Of a stretch of 64,000 bases of DNA, positions 44,514 to 55,875 are shown in pieces. Position 1 is the first letter of the stretch. Every line of letters starts with the position of its first letter. A model generated the notes under the pieces. It was not told the origin of the DNA. It ran no database searches and was given only the letters and a program-made list of their open reading frames with translations. Made by a program: the position numbers and the translations under genes. The stretch lies in the NCBI RefSeq assembly GCF_009720625.1, contig NZ_CP046266.1, forward strand, positions 3,419,501 through 3,483,500. Reading direction: 5' to 3'. This stretch comes from Metabacillus sediminilitoris. Lineage in GTDB: Bacteria; Bacillota; Bacilli; Bacillales; Bacillaceae.

Positions 44514-45603
44514 CCTTTTCACCTCGTTCGACGGTTCTCCACTCATCAAGTAGAGCAAATAACTCTTCACCTGTAAAAATGGCAGATGTTGTTACACCGA
44601 TGTCTTTTAATAATATAAATGTTAATTGATTTGATTTTGTTTTTTTATCTTTTTTCATTTTATTTATTAATTGCTCTGTTGTCTGGTCATTTGGAACTTC
44701 AGTCGGGAAACCAATCTCCTTAAACCATGTTTTTAATTCATGATATGGGAGATTTATATCTAATGTTTTATTACTTAACCATATAGCAAATAGCATGCCA
44801 ATTGCAATACTATCACCGTGTGAGAGCTTCCCATATCCAGCCTCTGCTTCAATCGCATGACCAAGTGTATGACCAAAATTTAAGATTGCCCTAAGACCTA
44901 ATTCTTTTTCATCTTTTGAAACAACATCTGCTTTTATTTGGATACCTTCACGTATCATTCTTTGCAAGTTATCAATTGTTATGTCCTCTAATTGACGAAC
45001 TTCCTTAAATAAGAACTGAAACAGTGATTCACTTCTTATAAGAGAATGTTTAATGACCTCAGCGAAACCTGATCTTAGTTCACTTTTTGGCAAACTTTTC
45101 AAAAACTGAATGTCATATACAACTGCCTTAGGCTGATAAAAAGCACCGATCATATTTTTCCCTTCAGGGTGGTTGATCGCAACTTTTCCACCGACAGCAC
45201 TATCATGTGCTAATAATGTAGTCGGTACCTGAATAAATGGAATTCCCCGCATATACGTAGCTGCAACAAAGCCTGTTAGATCACCGACAACCCCGCCTCC
45301 GAAGGCAATCACAACTGATTTTCGATCAAGTTCATTTTGTAACGCAAAAGTGTGAATCTCATAAAACATCTCAAATGATTTAGCAGCCTCGCCACTTTTG
45401 ATTACATGCTTATATGTCGTCCATTCCCCGCCGACGAGATCTATCAAACAATCTCCATATAATCTGTCTACATTTGTATCTGTTACAATTAGAATCTTCG
45501 ACGGTGATATGCCTCTAATTAGATTTGGGAGTTTTTTTATCGCTTCATGACCAACAATTACCGGGTATGTCTCTTCAGTCGTATTGATCAAAATCGATTC
45601 CAT
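44506..45603 (-). CDS. aroB: 3-dehydroquinate synthase
   Basis: A 365-residue NAD- and zinc-dependent enzyme of the shikimate pathway. Motifs are FGGGVVGDLTGFVAATYMRG, the zinc-site HDSAVGGKVAINHPEGKNMI, and LNFGHTLGHAIEAEAGYGKL with its metal-binding His. Its ATG overlaps the aroC stop (TAATG), and aroH overlaps its end, so aroC-aroB-aroH form one coupled unit. Confidence 0.96.
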   Translation of the reverse strand: MESILINTTEETYPVIVGHEAIKKLPNLIRGISPSKILIVTDTNVDRLYGDCLIDLVGGEWTTYKHVIKSGEAAKSFEMFYEIHTFALQNELDRKSVVIAFGGGVVGDLTGFVAATYMRGIPFIQVPTTLLAHDSAVGGKVAINHPEGKNMIGAFYQPKAVVYDIQFLKSLPKSELRSGFAEVIKHSLIRSESLFQFLFKEVRQLEDITIDNLQRMIREGIQIKADVVSKDEKELGLRAILNFGHTLGHAIEAEAGYGKLSHGDSIAIGMLFAIWLSNKTLDINLPYHELKTWFKEIGFPTEVPNDQTTEQLINKMKKDKKTKSNQLTFILLKDIGVTTSAIFTGEELFALLDEWRTVERGEKVD

Positions 45604-46775
45604 TAAAAATCCCTCGTATATTGGCGCATTTTTTCAATATTTTCCTTGATGAGATCCATACGATCTACACCAAACTGCTCAACAATTGCATTCGCAATTT
45701 CCCAAGCGACAACAGCTTCAGCTACAACACTTGCAGCAGGCACTGCACAGCTATCAGATCGTTCAATACTTGCCGTAAATGGTTCTTTCGTATCAATATC
45801 GACGGATTGTAATGGTTTATATAGTGTCGGTATTGGTTTCATCACGCCTCTTACAACGATAGGCATACCTGTTGTCATACCGCCTTCAAAGCCGCCTAAT
45901 CGGTTTGTTTTCCGCGTATAGCCCGCTTTTTCATTCCAAATAATTTCGTCATGAACTTGACTGCCAAATTTTCGAGCTGCTTCAAATCCAATCCCGAATT
46001 CCACTCCTTTAAAGGCATTAATACTAACAATCGCTCCTGCTATCTTACTATCTAACTTACGATCATATTGTACATAGCTGCCAATTCCAGCTGGAAGTCC
46101 TTCTACGACTACTTCTACAACTCCACCAATAGAGTCACCGTTAGCCTTAGCATTGTCAATTGCCTCCATCATTTTCGTCTCGGCTTGACGATCATAACAT
46201 CTCACAGGAGATTCTTCAGTTACCGCTAATAAATCGTCAATATCACGATATTCTGCATTCTCAGCTTTTACGCCGCCAATTTCCAATACATGTCCTACAA
46301 CTTTAATATTTAATTCAGATAAAATTTGTTTTGCTAAAGCTCCAACTGCAACACGTACCGTTGTTTCACGGGCAGATGAGCGTTCCAATACGTTTCTCAT
46401 GTCACGATGCCCATATTTCATTGCACCTACTAAATCAGCATGTCCTGGACGTGGACGTGTAATTTGACGTTTTACTTCTTGCTCTTCATCTTGTGAAAGT
46501 GGTTCTGCACCCATGATCTTTGTCCAGTGCTTCCAGTCTCTGTTTTCTACAACTAATGAAATTGGCGCACCCAAAGCTTTACCGTGTCGAACTCCACCTA
46601 AAATTTGAACTTGATCTTTTTCAATTTGCATTCTTCGACCGCGACCATAGCCCTTTTGTCTTCTTGCTAAATCTTTATTTATATCTTCTGCTCTTAAATT
46701 TAATCCAGACGGTACACCTTCGACAATTGCAGTAAGTTGAGGACCGTGAGATTCTCCAGCTGTTAAATATCTCAT
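45603..46775 (-). CDS. aroC: Chorismate synthase
   Basis: A 390-residue FMN-dependent enzyme (named aroF in B. subtilis). Signatures include [60 protein letters not shown] and [17 protein letters not shown]. The ATG at 46775 follows GGGAG by nine bases; the upstream in-frame start at 46793 lies before the ribosome site. It opens the aroC-aroB-aroH group, downstream of cheR. Confidence 0.96.
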   Translation of the reverse strand: MRYLTAGESHGPQLTAIVEGVPSGLNLRAEDINKDLARRQKGYGRGRRMQIEKDQVQILGGVRHGKALGAPISLVVENRDWKHWTKIMGAEPLSQDEEQEVKRQITRPRPGHADLVGAMKYGHRDMRNVLERSSARETTVRVAVGALAKQILSELNIKVVGHVLEIGGVKAENAEYRDIDDLLAVTEESPVRCYDRQAETKMMEAIDNAKANGDSIGGVVEVVVEGLPAGIGSYVQYDRKLDSKIAGAIVSINAFKGVEFGIGFEAARKFGSQVHDEIIWNEKAGYTRKTNRLGGFEGGMTTGMPIVVRGVMKPIPTLYKPLQSVDIDTKEPFTASIERSDSCAVPAASVVAEAVVAWEIANAIVEQFGVDRMDLIKENIEKMRQYTRDF

Positions 46776-46852
46776 TTTTCTGTCTCCCTTCAACGCGCTA
46801 ACGCTTTTAAGTAAAAATATATCATATCTACAAAAAAAAAAATAGCAATTTT

Positions 46853-47653
<801 letters not shown>

Positions 47654-47727
47654 TTACGATAATTAATAGTATATCTTAAATTTGTGAGAATTGGCGCAAT
47701 TTTTAAAGAAAATGCTTCTTAAAAAAT

Positions 47728-47752
47728 AAAAAGCTAGCAAAATGCTAGCTTA
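47728..47752 (-). terminator. Terminator after ndk
   Basis: AAGCTAGC pairs with GCTAGCTT around five bases and is followed on the minus strand by TTTTATTTTTT. Confidence 0.8.
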
Positions 47753-48196
47753 GTAGATCCACGTATTGATTGATTTATCATATCCAACAAGCTCGGACTC
47801 ATTAAAAAATAATGCAATTTCACGATCAGCACTTTCAGGTGAATCAGATCCATGAATAATATTTTGCCCAACATTCATGCAGTAATCACCGCGGATCGTG
47901 CCTGGATCAGCATCTTTCGGATTTGTTTTACCCATCATTTTACGGGTTAGTTCCACAACATTTTCACCTTGCCAAACCATTGCAAAAACAGGTCCTGAAG
48001 TAATAAATTCTACTAACTCACCATAGAAAGGCTTACCTTTATGTTCCCCATAGTGCTGCTGGGCAAGATCTTCTGAAATTGTCATTAGTTTTGCGCCAAC
48101 TAATTGTAAGCCCTTTCTTTCAAATCTGCTAACAATTTCCCCGATTAATTGACGTTGTACTCCATCAGGTTTAACCATTAAAAATGTTTTTTCCAT
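47750..48196 (-). CDS. ndk: Nucleoside diphosphate kinase
   Basis: A 148-residue kinase equilibrating nucleoside tri- and diphosphates. The phospho-histidine lies in [20 protein letters not shown], and the N-terminus is [20 protein letters not shown]. The ATG at 48196 follows GGAG by seven bases; the longer in-frame start at 48214 lies before the ribosome site. It is located between hepT and cheR as in B. subtilis. Confidence 0.97.
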   Translation of the reverse strand: MEKTFLMVKPDGVQRQLIGEIVSRFERKGLQLVGAKLMTISEDLAQQHYGEHKGKPFYGELVEFITSGPVFAMVWQGENVVELTRKMMGKTNPKDADPGTIRGDYCMNVGQNIIHGSDSPESADREIALFFNESELVGYDKSINTWIY

Positions 48197-48295
48197 AATA
48201 TTTCTCCACCCCATAAGTTATTTATGTATAGGCTTTCATACCCCAAGAAAATAATAACATGTGATTGTATTGATATGCAATGATAGAATGGCGAA

Positions 48296-48328
48296 AAAAA
48301 AAGAAAATTCTTAATTAAAATTTTCTTT
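48296..48328 (-). terminator. Terminator after hepT
   Basis: An AT-rich stem, AGAAAATTTT with AGAATTTTCT on the minus strand, is followed by nine T residues. It overlaps the last codons of hepT. Confidence 0.65.
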
Positions 48329-49277
48329 TTCCAATATATTTAGCAATACTAGCCAATGTAGACCTTGCACGATTTTTTGGTAAGCTTTCGACAATTTCAA
48401 ATGCTTTTTGCAGATACTGATCACTAATTTTTGCTGATCTTTCAATCACATCTGATTGCAAAATTTTATTTAATATTGGTTGTATCTCACTTGGTTTCGT
48501 CTCATTTGTTATCTTTTCAATCTCATTCTTTAAGGATGGATCTTCTAATGCAAACAAAACAGGAAGCGTAATATTTCCTTGAAGAAGGTCGCTCCCAACA
48601 GGCTTTCCAAGTTCCTTTTCAGTTGAGGTAAAATCTAGTATATCATCGGTTATTTGAAATGACATACCAACGTAATAACCAAATCTGTAGAGTTTTTTAT
48701 GTATTTCTTCTGGAGCACCAGCTGAAATCGCTCCTAATTGACAACTTACGGCAATTAATATAGCTGTTTTCCGTTTAATTCGTTTTAAGTATGTACGCAA
48801 AGATTGCTCAAATCGATATTTATCTTTTATTTGTTCAATTTCTCCTAAACAAACTTCTACAATTGCTTTTGAAAGGATTTTATGTGCCAAAGGATTTTCA
48901 ATATTAGTCATTACCTCTAACGAGCGTGCTAATAAGTAGTCACCTGTATACATCGCAATACGATTATCCCACTTTTCTCTAACTGTCGGCTTTCCTCTTC
49001 GCAATTTTGCATCATCAACGACATCATCATGAACAAGTGTCGCCATGTGTATGGTCTCTAGTGTAACTGCCACATATTTGACGGTATTTATATCATAATC
49101 ACCGAACATAGATGACAGCAATACAAAAACAGGCCTAATCCGTTTGCCACCCGCTTGAAGAAGCTCTAAGTTAGCTTCTCTTAATAAGGGATACTCAGAA
49201 TGTGCTGTCTTTTCTAACTCTTGTTCAATTATTGTGAGGTCAGTATTCAGAAAAGAATACATTGATTTTAATTTCAT
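48315..49277 (-). CDS. hepT: Heptaprenyl diphosphate synthase component II (HepT)
   Basis: A 320-residue trans-prenyltransferase making the menaquinone side chain. The first aspartate-rich motif is HDDVVDDAKLRRGKPTVREK and the second is QITDDILDFTSTEKELGKP. It ends IAKYIGKRKF, as in B. subtilis. The ATG at 49277 follows AAGGTG; the longer frame to 49343 is not supported. It works as a heterodimer with HepS, encoded two genes upstream. Confidence 0.95.
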   Translation of the reverse strand: MKLKSMYSFLNTDLTIIEQELEKTAHSEYPLLREANLELLQAGGKRIRPVFVLLSSMFGDYDINTVKYVAVTLETIHMATLVHDDVVDDAKLRRGKPTVREKWDNRIAMYTGDYLLARSLEVMTNIENPLAHKILSKAIVEVCLGEIEQIKDKYRFEQSLRTYLKRIKRKTAILIAVSCQLGAISAGAPEEIHKKLYRFGYYVGMSFQITDDILDFTSTEKELGKPVGSDLLQGNITLPVLFALEDPSLKNEIEKITNETKPSEIQPILNKILQSDVIERSAKISDQYLQKAFEIVESLPKNRARSTLASIAKYIGKRKF

Positions 49278-49414
49278 CCTATTCACCTTAATACATCTTA
49301 TTGTCAATAAATACTTGATAAACTTTATTATTTCAAGAAGCACATGTTTTAAACTAGGTGCCTATCCTATTCGTTTGCTGTCTTTACACCACAAAGAGGT
49401 ATAACCAAACTCGA

Positions 49415-50131
49415 TTATGAAACAATCGTTGGTTTTACACCTAAATGCATGGCTGCGACCCCGCCTGTAAATGGTTTGACTTGCACATGTTCAAAACCTG
49501 CCTGCTTAAACATTCTTGCTAGTTCTGCCATTCCTGGGAAATCTCGGGCAGACTCTTGTAACCAAGAATATTCATTATAGCTTTTCGCGAAAAGTTTGCC
49601 GAATAAAGGCATGACATAACGGAAATAGAAATAGTACCCCTGTTTGAACACAGGCGCAGTAGGTTGTGATGTTTCTAAACACACTGCTTTTCCACCAGGC
49701 TTCAAAACTCGATTCATTTCTTTTAATACTTGCATATAATCTGGAACATTCCTTAATCCGAAACCGATTGTTACCACATCAAATGTATGATCTTCAAATG
49801 GTAGCTTCATAGCGTTACCATGTATTAGTTTTACATTTAATAAGCCTAATTCCTCTACCTTTTGCTTGCCAATTTCTAGCATGTTTTTACTGAAATCAAG
49901 TCCGATTACATGTCCATTAGTCCCCACTTCTTTTGCAAGAGCAATACTCCAATCAGCAGTACCACAACAAACATCTAAAGCTTTATGGCCTAATTTAACA
50001 TCCATCCTTTTCATTGTTTCTTTTCTCCATGCCTTGTGGCGTTGAAAGCTAATAATGGAATTCATTTGATCATAGTTTTTATATATTTTTTCAAATACAC
50101 CGTGGACTTTTTCTTCTTTAGATTGATCCAT
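49415..50131 (-). CDS. menH: Demethylmenaquinone methyltransferase
   Basis: A 238-residue SAM-dependent methyltransferase (UbiE/MenG family) catalysing the last step of menaquinone synthesis. Motifs are [29 protein letters not shown] and [20 protein letters not shown]. The ATG at 50131 lies one base after the hepS stop. The hepS-menH-hepT trio supplies menaquinone to the qcr complex also encoded here. The symbol menH follows B. subtilis usage; menG and ubiE are also used. Confidence 0.95.
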   Translation of the reverse strand: MDQSKEEKVHGVFEKIYKNYDQMNSIISFQRHKAWRKETMKRMDVKLGHKALDVCCGTADWSIALAKEVGTNGHVIGLDFSKNMLEIGKQKVEELGLLNVKLIHGNAMKLPFEDHTFDVVTIGFGLRNVPDYMQVLKEMNRVLKPGGKAVCLETSQPTAPVFKQGYYFYFRYVMPLFGKLFAKSYNEYSWLQESARDFPGMAELARMFKQAGFEHVQVKPFTGGVAAMHLGVKPTIVS

Positions 50132-50132
50132 T

Positions 50133-50918
50133 TCACAAACCTTCTTCCACTGTCTTTTTATCATGTAATGTTTCATGAAAACGGATATATTTTAAACGTT
50201 TTTGCAGTAGATTTTTTATTGTTGGATTCTTAAAAACACCAGCTTCTATTAGTGATGAAGCCTCATCAAAAAACATACTACATGCTCTTTTCAATTCGTT
50301 CGTCGAGACTTGGCTATTAAACGTTGATGTGTCTTGATAGCTTTTACCACTAAAACATCGTAATTTTTCATGAGATAATCTTTTATACGTAATAAATTTT
50401 GTTGAAAGTAAATTCAATTTATTGAGTTGAAAATGATTGGTTACGTGTTGAAATAAAGCAGATTCAACTATAAGAAGGCTATCCAAAATGGACTCCGTAG
50501 AAACATTTACATCATGATAGAGTCTAAGTTTATGTTCATTAATCTCCTTAATCCCCACTGCTAGCGTTCGTACCATGTTTATATCCTTCATTTCAGAAAG
50601 CATTAAATAATACAATCCACTGAAATAATCACCAGCTAGAGCTGTTAATTGTCTTTGCACGAATTCAGTAGAAGAAATATCATGTTTTGTTGTCACATCG
50701 TCATGAGTATCAAGGGCAATTTGAACAAGCATAGCTGTCATAATATACTGTTTCTTTAACTCCTCTGAAAGATCTATCTCATCAAAAATCGCATAAAAGA
50801 GCAATAGCTTATCTTCATCTATATTTGGAGAAGGTAAATACTTTTCCAAAAATGGATGTGTCAGTTTCTCCTTTAACGAGATCTTCATTTCCGCTAACTT
50901 TCCATAGATGTCCTGCAA
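50133..50918 (-). CDS. hepS: Heptaprenyl diphosphate synthase component I (HepS)
   Basis: A 261-residue protein without an aspartate-rich motif, as expected for the regulatory subunit. It contains [36 protein letters not shown] and [20 protein letters not shown], matching B. subtilis HepS. The start is TTG at 50918, six bases after AAGGGTG. It forms the active enzyme with HepT. Confidence 0.92.
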   Translation of the reverse strand: MQDIYGKLAEMKISLKEKLTHPFLEKYLPSPNIDEDKLLLFYAIFDEIDLSEELKKQYIMTAMLVQIALDTHDDVTTKHDISSTEFVQRQLTALAGDYFSGLYYLMLSEMKDINMVRTLAVGIKEINEHKLRLYHDVNVSTESILDSLLIVESALFQHVTNHFQLNKLNLLSTKFITYKRLSHEKLRCFSGKSYQDTSTFNSQVSTNELKRACSMFFDEASSLIEAGVFKNPTIKNLLQKRLKYIRFHETLHDKKTVEEGL

Positions 50919-51342
50919 ATAAATCACCCTTGTCCCCAATTTAACATTTTCTCTCTATTGATTGAAACCCCTAGCTGACTCCATACTATTAGGAAAGTGT
51001 CAATTACAATCGATATGTATATTATGTGGTTATAGGATCATAAATCACCATTTTTGGATTCATGTCATTCAAATACTCCACAATTATTATGTATAAGTAA
51101 TAAAATTGTATCCCCTGAACCATTTCATGTATGGGGGGAATATTGTTTGGTCACTAATCAATAAAATAATTTAATCCATTATAACACATTGAATCCTATA
51201 TGTTTCTATTTACTCTACTATTAGCAGATTATACTATTAATGAAGAGATACTACCATCAGTGTTTTTCTTTATTTACACTGATATTGATGTTACCTTGCA
51301 TTTGTAGTGTTTCTAAACGCAAATAAAAGCAGGTATCCCTGC
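50919..51342. other. hepS-mtrB intergenic region
   Basis: About 420 AT-rich bases holding the mtrB terminator (51322-51346) at the right and presumably the promoter of hepS-menH-hepT. A perfect TTGACA occurs on the minus strand at 50998-51003, but no good -10 box follows it at normal spacing. A G6/C-rich patch near 51130 is unexplained. No gene seen. Confidence 0.45.
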
Positions 51343-51346
51343 TTAT
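51322..51346 (-). terminator. Terminator after mtrB
   Basis: AAGCAGGG and CCTGCTTTT (minus strand) pair around a short loop next to the mtrB stop, followed by ATTTG. Confidence 0.7.
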
Positions 51347-51567
51347 TTACGTGAATCACTTTCCATTTCTCCAATGACGGTTTGAATTTGCGCTTTTCCG
51401 CGAATTTTTATTGCTGATGTATGCTCAGTAAACTGTGCGATCATTACTTCACCTTTATCTAATTTTTCAGAATGGTGAAATCTAGTGTCAGACCCTCTTG
51501 TAAGTCCAATCACATTTACGCCATCTTCAATTGCTTTAATAACAACGAAGTCATTTTTTGGATTCAT
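51343..51567 (-). CDS. mtrB: Trp RNA-binding attenuation protein TRAP (MtrB)
   Basis: A 74-residue protein matching TRAP over its length ([20 protein letters not shown], then [20 protein letters not shown]). The RNA-contact residues lie in KLDKGEV and AIKIRGKAQ, and the tryptophan-binding loop includes [12 protein letters not shown]. Eleven subunits form a ring that, with tryptophan, binds the (G/U)AG leader found upstream of trpE at 44013-44067. It lies 112 bases downstream of mtrA. Confidence 0.96.
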   Translation of the reverse strand: MNPKNDFVVIKAIEDGVNVIGLTRGSDTRFHHSEKLDKGEVMIAQFTEHTSAIKIRGKAQIQTVIGEMESDSRK

Positions 51568-51679
51568 CCTAGCACCACCTGTTTATCTAATATTAAGTCT
51601 AATATGTACTAACACTATCATACCATTGAATAATTGTTAAACATATCATTATATTCATTAATAAAAGATACATTTTATA

Positions 51680-52246
51680 TTATTTGTTAATTAATGATAA
51701 AACCTCTGATCTTGCCGCATTATCTTTTCGAAAAATACCTCTTACTGCAGATGTAATCGTCTGTGAACCAGGCTTTTTAACACCTCTCATCGTCATACAC
51801 ATGTGTTCAGCTTCAACAACAACCATAACACCATGCGGATCAAGCGAATCATTAATACTATCAGCTATAGTAGATGTTATTCGTTCTTGTAATTGAGGTC
51901 TTTTTGCAACCGCTTCAACTGCTCGGGCAAGCTTACTTAAACCAGTCACTTTTCCGCCTTTTGGTATATAAGCTACGTGTGCTTTTCCATAAAAGGGAAC
52001 TAAATGGTGCTCACACATAGAATAAAATGGAATATCTTTTACTAATACTAACTCTTCATGATCTTCACCAAAAATTGTTTTAAAATGTTCTGATGGGTCT
52101 TCCTTTAAACCGCTGAATACTTCACCGTACATCTTTGCAACTCTTTTTGGTGTATCAAGTAATCCTTCACGTGTCGGATCTTCACCAATTGCTTCTAATA
52201 TAAGTCTTACTGCTTGTTCAATTTTTTCTTTGTTTACTTCTCCCAT
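51680..52246 (-). CDS. mtrA: GTP cyclohydrolase I (MtrA/FolE)
   Basis: A 188-residue enzyme for the first step of folate synthesis. Zinc and active-site residues are in [20 protein letters not shown] and [18 protein letters not shown]. The ATG at 52246 follows AGGAGG; the N-terminus [20 protein letters not shown] aligns with B. subtilis MtrA. It precedes mtrB in the conserved mtrAB pair. Confidence 0.96.
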   Translation of the reverse strand: MGEVNKEKIEQAVRLILEAIGEDPTREGLLDTPKRVAKMYGEVFSGLKEDPSEHFKTIFGEDHEELVLVKDIPFYSMCEHHLVPFYGKAHVAYIPKGGKVTGLSKLARAVEAVAKRPQLQERITSTIADSINDSLDPHGVMVVVEAEHMCMTMRGVKKPGSQTITSAVRGIFRKDNAARSEVLSLINK

Positions 52247-52346
52247 TTCTGTCCTCCTTATTGATAACATTTAAAAAAGATTCTAGCATATGTATGATGA
52301 AAATAGCAAAAGTTAGAAAGGGCTATAAGGAGAGCATAAACAATGA

Positions 52347-52370
52347 AAAGCCCCTTAGAAAGGGGCTTCT
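52347..52370 (-). terminator. Terminator after hbs
   Basis: AGCCCCTT and AAGGGGCT pair around four bases and are followed by TTTCATTG on the minus strand, 45 bases past the hbs stop. Confidence 0.85.
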
Positions 52371-52414
52371 GTGAAGAATGGTATTATGTAATAGGTATTA
52401 CATGGAAAGTTAAC

Positions 52415-52693
52415 TTATTTCCCTGCTACAGCATCTTTAAGTGCTTTACCTGGTTTGAAAGCAGGCACCTTGCTTGCAGCGATTTCGATCTCTTCACCAG
52501 TTTGTGGGTTACGACCTTTACGAGCCGCACGTTCACGTACTTCAAAGTTACCAAAACCGATAAGTTGAACTTTGTCACCATCTTTAAGTGCATCTAAAAT
52601 TGTATCGAAAACAGCATCAACTGCTTTAGTTGCGTCTTTTTTAGATAATTCACTAGCTTCTGCTACTGCATTGATAAGTTCTGTTTTATTCAT
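52415..52693 (-). CDS. hbs: DNA-binding protein HU (HBsu)
   Basis: A 92-residue histone-like protein. [20 protein letters not shown] starts the helical dimerisation part; the DNA-binding arm region reads [20 protein letters not shown] and [20 protein letters not shown]. It compacts the nucleoid and is essential in B. subtilis. The ATG at 52693 follows GGAGGAGGTG. It has its own promoter and terminator. Confidence 0.97.
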   Translation of the reverse strand: MNKTELINAVAEASELSKKDATKAVDAVFDTILDALKDGDKVQLIGFGNFEVRERAARKGRNPQTGEEIEIAASKVPAFKPGKALKDAVAGK

Positions 52694-52799
52694 GCCTTTC
52701 ACCTCCTCCCAATAGAATGGAAATAATATTTGTCTTCATTTCTTCACAGTTTCATTAATTTATATACATGGTAGATCATAAAATACGATCAACACGCTT

Positions 52800-52828
52800 A
52801 TCTTATATGATTTTTCTACAAAATTCAA
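52800..52828 (-). promoter_or_regulatory. Probable sigma-A promoter of hbs
   Basis: On the minus strand TTGAAT (52823-52828) and TAAGAT (52800-52805) are separated by exactly 17 bases. This leaves about 100 bases of leader before the hbs ATG. Confidence 0.6.
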
Positions 52829-53048
52829 TGATTTTCATCGTTAATATTGGCTACTAAGGAAGAATCGACCATTAGAGAAAATAATTTCTTTAAAAAGATT
52901 AACATAATAAATCAACTGAATCAAGTTTAATCCTAATAAAAAACCAATAGTATCAAGGATTTAGTACAAATAATCTTAAAAAACTGGTCAATTACTAGTG
53001 AATTTCTTCGTAATCATTTACTATTCTAGTTATATCATTCTGTACATA
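52829..53048. other. Upstream region of hbs
   Basis: AT-rich non-coding sequence between the hbs promoter and the spoIVA terminator. I see no gene or further convincing signal; additional promoters are possible. Confidence 0.4.
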
Positions 53049-53079
53049 CAAAAAAAAGACCTCTTTTTAGAGGTCAACT
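53049..53079 (-). terminator. Terminator after spoIVA
   Basis: GACCTCT and AGAGGTC pair around five A residues and are followed by eight T residues on the minus strand. Confidence 0.88.
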
Positions 53080-53082
53080 TTT

Positions 53083-54561
53083 TTATAAAATGATTGCTAT
53101 TAATCCACCAGAGCCTTCATTTATAATTCTTTCCAATGTCTCTTTAAGTTTGTAACGAGCATTTTCAGGCATTAATGATAGCTTTGCTTGAATACCTTCA
53201 CGTACGATTGAACTTAAGCTTCGCCCGAAAATATCAGAATTCCAGATTGATAATGGATTATCCTCGAAATCTTGCATTAAATAGCGAACTAATTCCTCTG
53301 ATTGCTTCTCAGTTCCAATAATTGGGGCAAATTCAGATTCAACATCGACCTTGATCATATGAATAGAAGGGGCAACAGCCTTAAGACGGACACCAAATCT
53401 TGACCCTTGACGTATAATTTCTGGCTCATCGAGACTCATATCTGATAATGCAGGCGCGGCAATTCCATATCCTGTTTGCTTAACCATTCTTAAGCCGTCA
53501 GCTACTTGATCATACTCTGCTTTTGCATAAGCAAAGTCTTGCATGAGTTGAAGCAGATGATCTTTTCCGCGAATTTCTACACCTACAACTTCTTTAAGAA
53601 TTTGGTCATATAAATCATCAGGTGCATATAAATCGATCTCTGCAATACCTTGACCCATTTCAATTCCAGCCAGGCTCGCTCTGTTAATAAAATCATATTC
53701 ACTAAATTGACCGACTACACGATCAACGTCCCGTAGTCTTTTAATATCCTTAACAGTATCTTTCACTGCCTCTTGATAACTTTCTCGTAACCAGTGATTT
53801 TCTCTTAAAACCATTACCCAGCTAGGAAGATTAACATTAACCTCTAGTACTGGGAATTCATATAACGATTCTCTTAGGACATTTAAAACGTCTGCTTCCC
53901 GCATGCTTTCAACACTCATCGCAAGAACCGGAATGTCATATTTTTCATTTAATTGCTGACGAAGGGTCTCTGTTTCCGGATGATAAGGACGAACCGTATT
54001 AATGATGATAATAAATGGCTTTCCAACTTCTTTTAATTCTTCAATCACTCGTTCTTCTGCTTCAACGTAATCTTTACGTGGAATATCACCTATTGAACCA
54101 TCTGTTGTTATGACACACCCAAGTGTAGAATGCTCTTGTATAACTTTACGTGTGCCAATTTCAGCTGCTTCATGAAATGGTATTGGCTCTTCATACCAAG
54201 GAGTATTAATCATACGAGGACCATTTTCATCCTCATAACCTTTAGCGCCAGGTACAGTGTAACCTACACAGTCTACTAATCTAATATTAACATCAAGTCC
54301 CTCATCCACGTGAATGGATACTGCTTGATTTGGGACAAATTTCGGCTCAGTTGTCATAATCGTTTTACCAGCTGCACTTTGTGGTAATTCATCTTGAGCT
54401 CTAGCTTTGTCAGATTCGTTTTCAATGTTAGGTAGAACAACTAATTCCATGAACTTTTTAATAAAAGTAGATTTACCTGTTCTAACTGCACCAACTACTC
54501 CTAAATATATATCGCCACCAGTTCGTTCAGCGATATCCTTGAAAATATCTACTTTTTCCAA
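53083..54561 (-). CDS. spoIVA: Stage IV sporulation protein A (spore coat ATPase)
   Basis: A 492-residue protein, the same length as in B. subtilis. It has an N-terminal TRAFAC-type ATPase domain with Walker A GAVRTGKSTFIKKF and an SGK-independent switch region VDCVGYTVPGAKGY, a middle domain, and a C-terminal end RIINEGSGGLIAIIL that binds SpoVM-coated membrane. It polymerises into the basement layer of the spore coat in the mother cell. The start is TTG at 54561, eight bases after GGAGG. Confidence 0.97.
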   Translation of the reverse strand: MEKVDIFKDIAERTGGDIYLGVVGAVRTGKSTFIKKFMELVVLPNIENESDKARAQDELPQSAAGKTIMTTEPKFVPNQAVSIHVDEGLDVNIRLVDCVGYTVPGAKGYEDENGPRMINTPWYEEPIPFHEAAEIGTRKVIQEHSTLGCVITTDGSIGDIPRKDYVEAEERVIEELKEVGKPFIIIINTVRPYHPETETLRQQLNEKYDIPVLAMSVESMREADVLNVLRESLYEFPVLEVNVNLPSWVMVLRENHWLRESYQEAVKDTVKDIKRLRDVDRVVGQFSEYDFINRASLAGIEMGQGIAEIDLYAPDDLYDQILKEVVGVEIRGKDHLLQLMQDFAYAKAEYDQVADGLRMVKQTGYGIAAPALSDMSLDEPEIIRQGSRFGVRLKAVAPSIHMIKVDVESEFAPIIGTEKQSEELVRYLMQDFEDNPLSIWNSDIFGRSLSSIVREGIQAKLSLMPENARYKLKETLERIINEGSGGLIAIIL

Positions 54562-54725
54562 GTGGATCCCCTCCCGATCATACAATATTGGGATAAAGCT
54601 TATCCGTCTTCTTATAGGACACTATATATGTATGACATTGTCCTATTTATTTATGACTTCATTGCTAAATTTTTTTCACATGTCATCATAATGATTCATA
54701 CTCCTTAAAAAAACGAAAAAGAAAA

Positions 54726-54764
54726 ACCCTTCTCTTTGAGTTTATTCTCTAAAGAAGGGTTCAT
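54726..54764 (-). terminator. Terminator after yphF
   Basis: AACCCTTCTT and AGAGAAGGGTT pair over a loop of about 15 bases and are followed by TTTCTTTTTC on the minus strand. It lies 160 bases past the yphF stop, beyond a repeat. Confidence 0.7.
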
Positions 54765-54790
54765 GACTTATTTATGAGATTTTTATCTAG

Positions 54791-54897
54791 AAAAAAGCTC
54801 AAGCACCTTAGCAGCCACACATTGTTTATATGAAGCACAGAAGTTCATTTGCCGGAATATCCTTAGCGGACTATGTGTTAAAGCTAGATAAATAGAC
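54791..54897. repeat. Degraded dispersed repeat (AGCTCAAGCACCT ... AAGCTAGATAAATAGAC)
   Basis: The ends resemble those of the decayed unit at 17237-17310 and of a common Bacillaceae repeat with a GTCTAGCT-like end and a GCGCTTGTGCTTTT-like end. It lies between yphF and its terminator. No coding capacity. Confidence 0.4.
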
Positions 54898-54922
54898 AAA
54901 AAAACGAAGAACAGAAAGATAC

Positions 54923-55648
54923 TTAGTTTTCAGAAATCATAAAAATCGGTTCTCCATTTTCATCAATTGTATAAGGTAATGAATATGCAGGAACAAAGTG
55001 AGAATCCTCGACTAATAGATTTCTTATATCATCCCCTTGTTTATACGTATGATCTTTTTTCTCTAAAGCCTTATATAAATCGATTCGATAGTCAACATAA
55101 ATGTCAGCGTTCTTATCAATAACTAATGGTAAGTGTTCACCTGAAAAAGGACTCTCAACTGTTGGCGGTTCCTCGTAACCTAGCTTATCATAATTTAATG
55201 TATATATTTCATTTGTAATTAGGTCTTTAAAAGGAGGATAACCATTTGCTTGGCGGTAGACATCTAATTTTATTGTTAATTCATGGATTTTTTCAGCCAT
55301 TCGTAAGTCAATCAACTTAACGGTTGGTTTTTTTTCAACATCTACTAAAACATATGAATAAATTCCGCCGCTTTCATATGCAGTACCAGGCGGTTCAGCC
55401 ATATATTTAGGTGCTAAAGCAGAAAAATCAATAGGATATTTTTGATATATAGGTGTTGTCATATCCCGTGTTTTTATAGGAAGTAAACCACCTGATTCTG
55501 CTTGAAACTGATCGATAGAATTTTGTACAGCAGCAATTTGGTCAGAATATGGAATTGTATTTTTTTGTAGTTTTTCTTCCGGATATAGACATCCAGATAA
55601 CAGGATACACCCATAGACTACAGCCATAATTTTTAAAAATTTCATCAT
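54923..55648 (-). CDS. yphF: Lipoprotein YphF
   Basis: A 241-residue protein with a lipoprotein signal peptide (MMKFLKIMAVVYGCILLSGC), in which LSGC is the lipobox. The mature part includes NTIPYSDQIAAVQNSIDQFQ and repeats of a similar layout (IDLRMAEKIHELTIKLDVYR). It is found between spoIVA and yphE in Bacillus; mother-cell sporulation expression is likely but inferred. The ATG at 55648 lies nine bases after AAGGAAG. Confidence 0.82.
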   Translation of the reverse strand: MMKFLKIMAVVYGCILLSGCLYPEEKLQKNTIPYSDQIAAVQNSIDQFQAESGGLLPIKTRDMTTPIYQKYPIDFSALAPKYMAEPPGTAYESGGIYSYVLVDVEKKPTVKLIDLRMAEKIHELTIKLDVYRQANGYPPFKDLITNEIYTLNYDKLGYEEPPTVESPFSGEHLPLVIDKNADIYVDYRIDLYKALEKKDHTYKQGDDIRNLLVEDSHFVPAYSLPYTIDENGEPIFMISEN

Positions 55649-55674
55649 CTGCATTAACTTCCTTTTACATCGTA

Positions 55675-55875
55675 TTATTCTGAAACAGGTCCGCTAAAAA
55701 CGACGAACAAAATGATTAGTCCTGCTAGAATCATAAAAATATAAGCTAATATTGTCATAATGACTTTAAGTATTCCCTTCAATTTAAAACGGCTTAAATA
55801 GATAAACAAAATAGCTACAAACATAAACCCCATTGATGCAAATGAGATCCACATTTTCATAAGGGCTGCACTCAT
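55675..55875 (-). CDS. yphE: DUF2768 membrane protein YphE
   Basis: A 66-residue protein with two membrane spans (WISFASMGFMFVAILFIYLS and VIMTILAYIFMILAGLIILF). Its size and position upstream of yphF match YphE. GGAGG precedes its ATG. Function is unknown; the gene is conserved in spore formers. Confidence 0.8.
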   Translation of the reverse strand: MSAALMKMWISFASMGFMFVAILFIYLSRFKLKGILKVIMTILAYIFMILAGLIILFVVFSGPVSE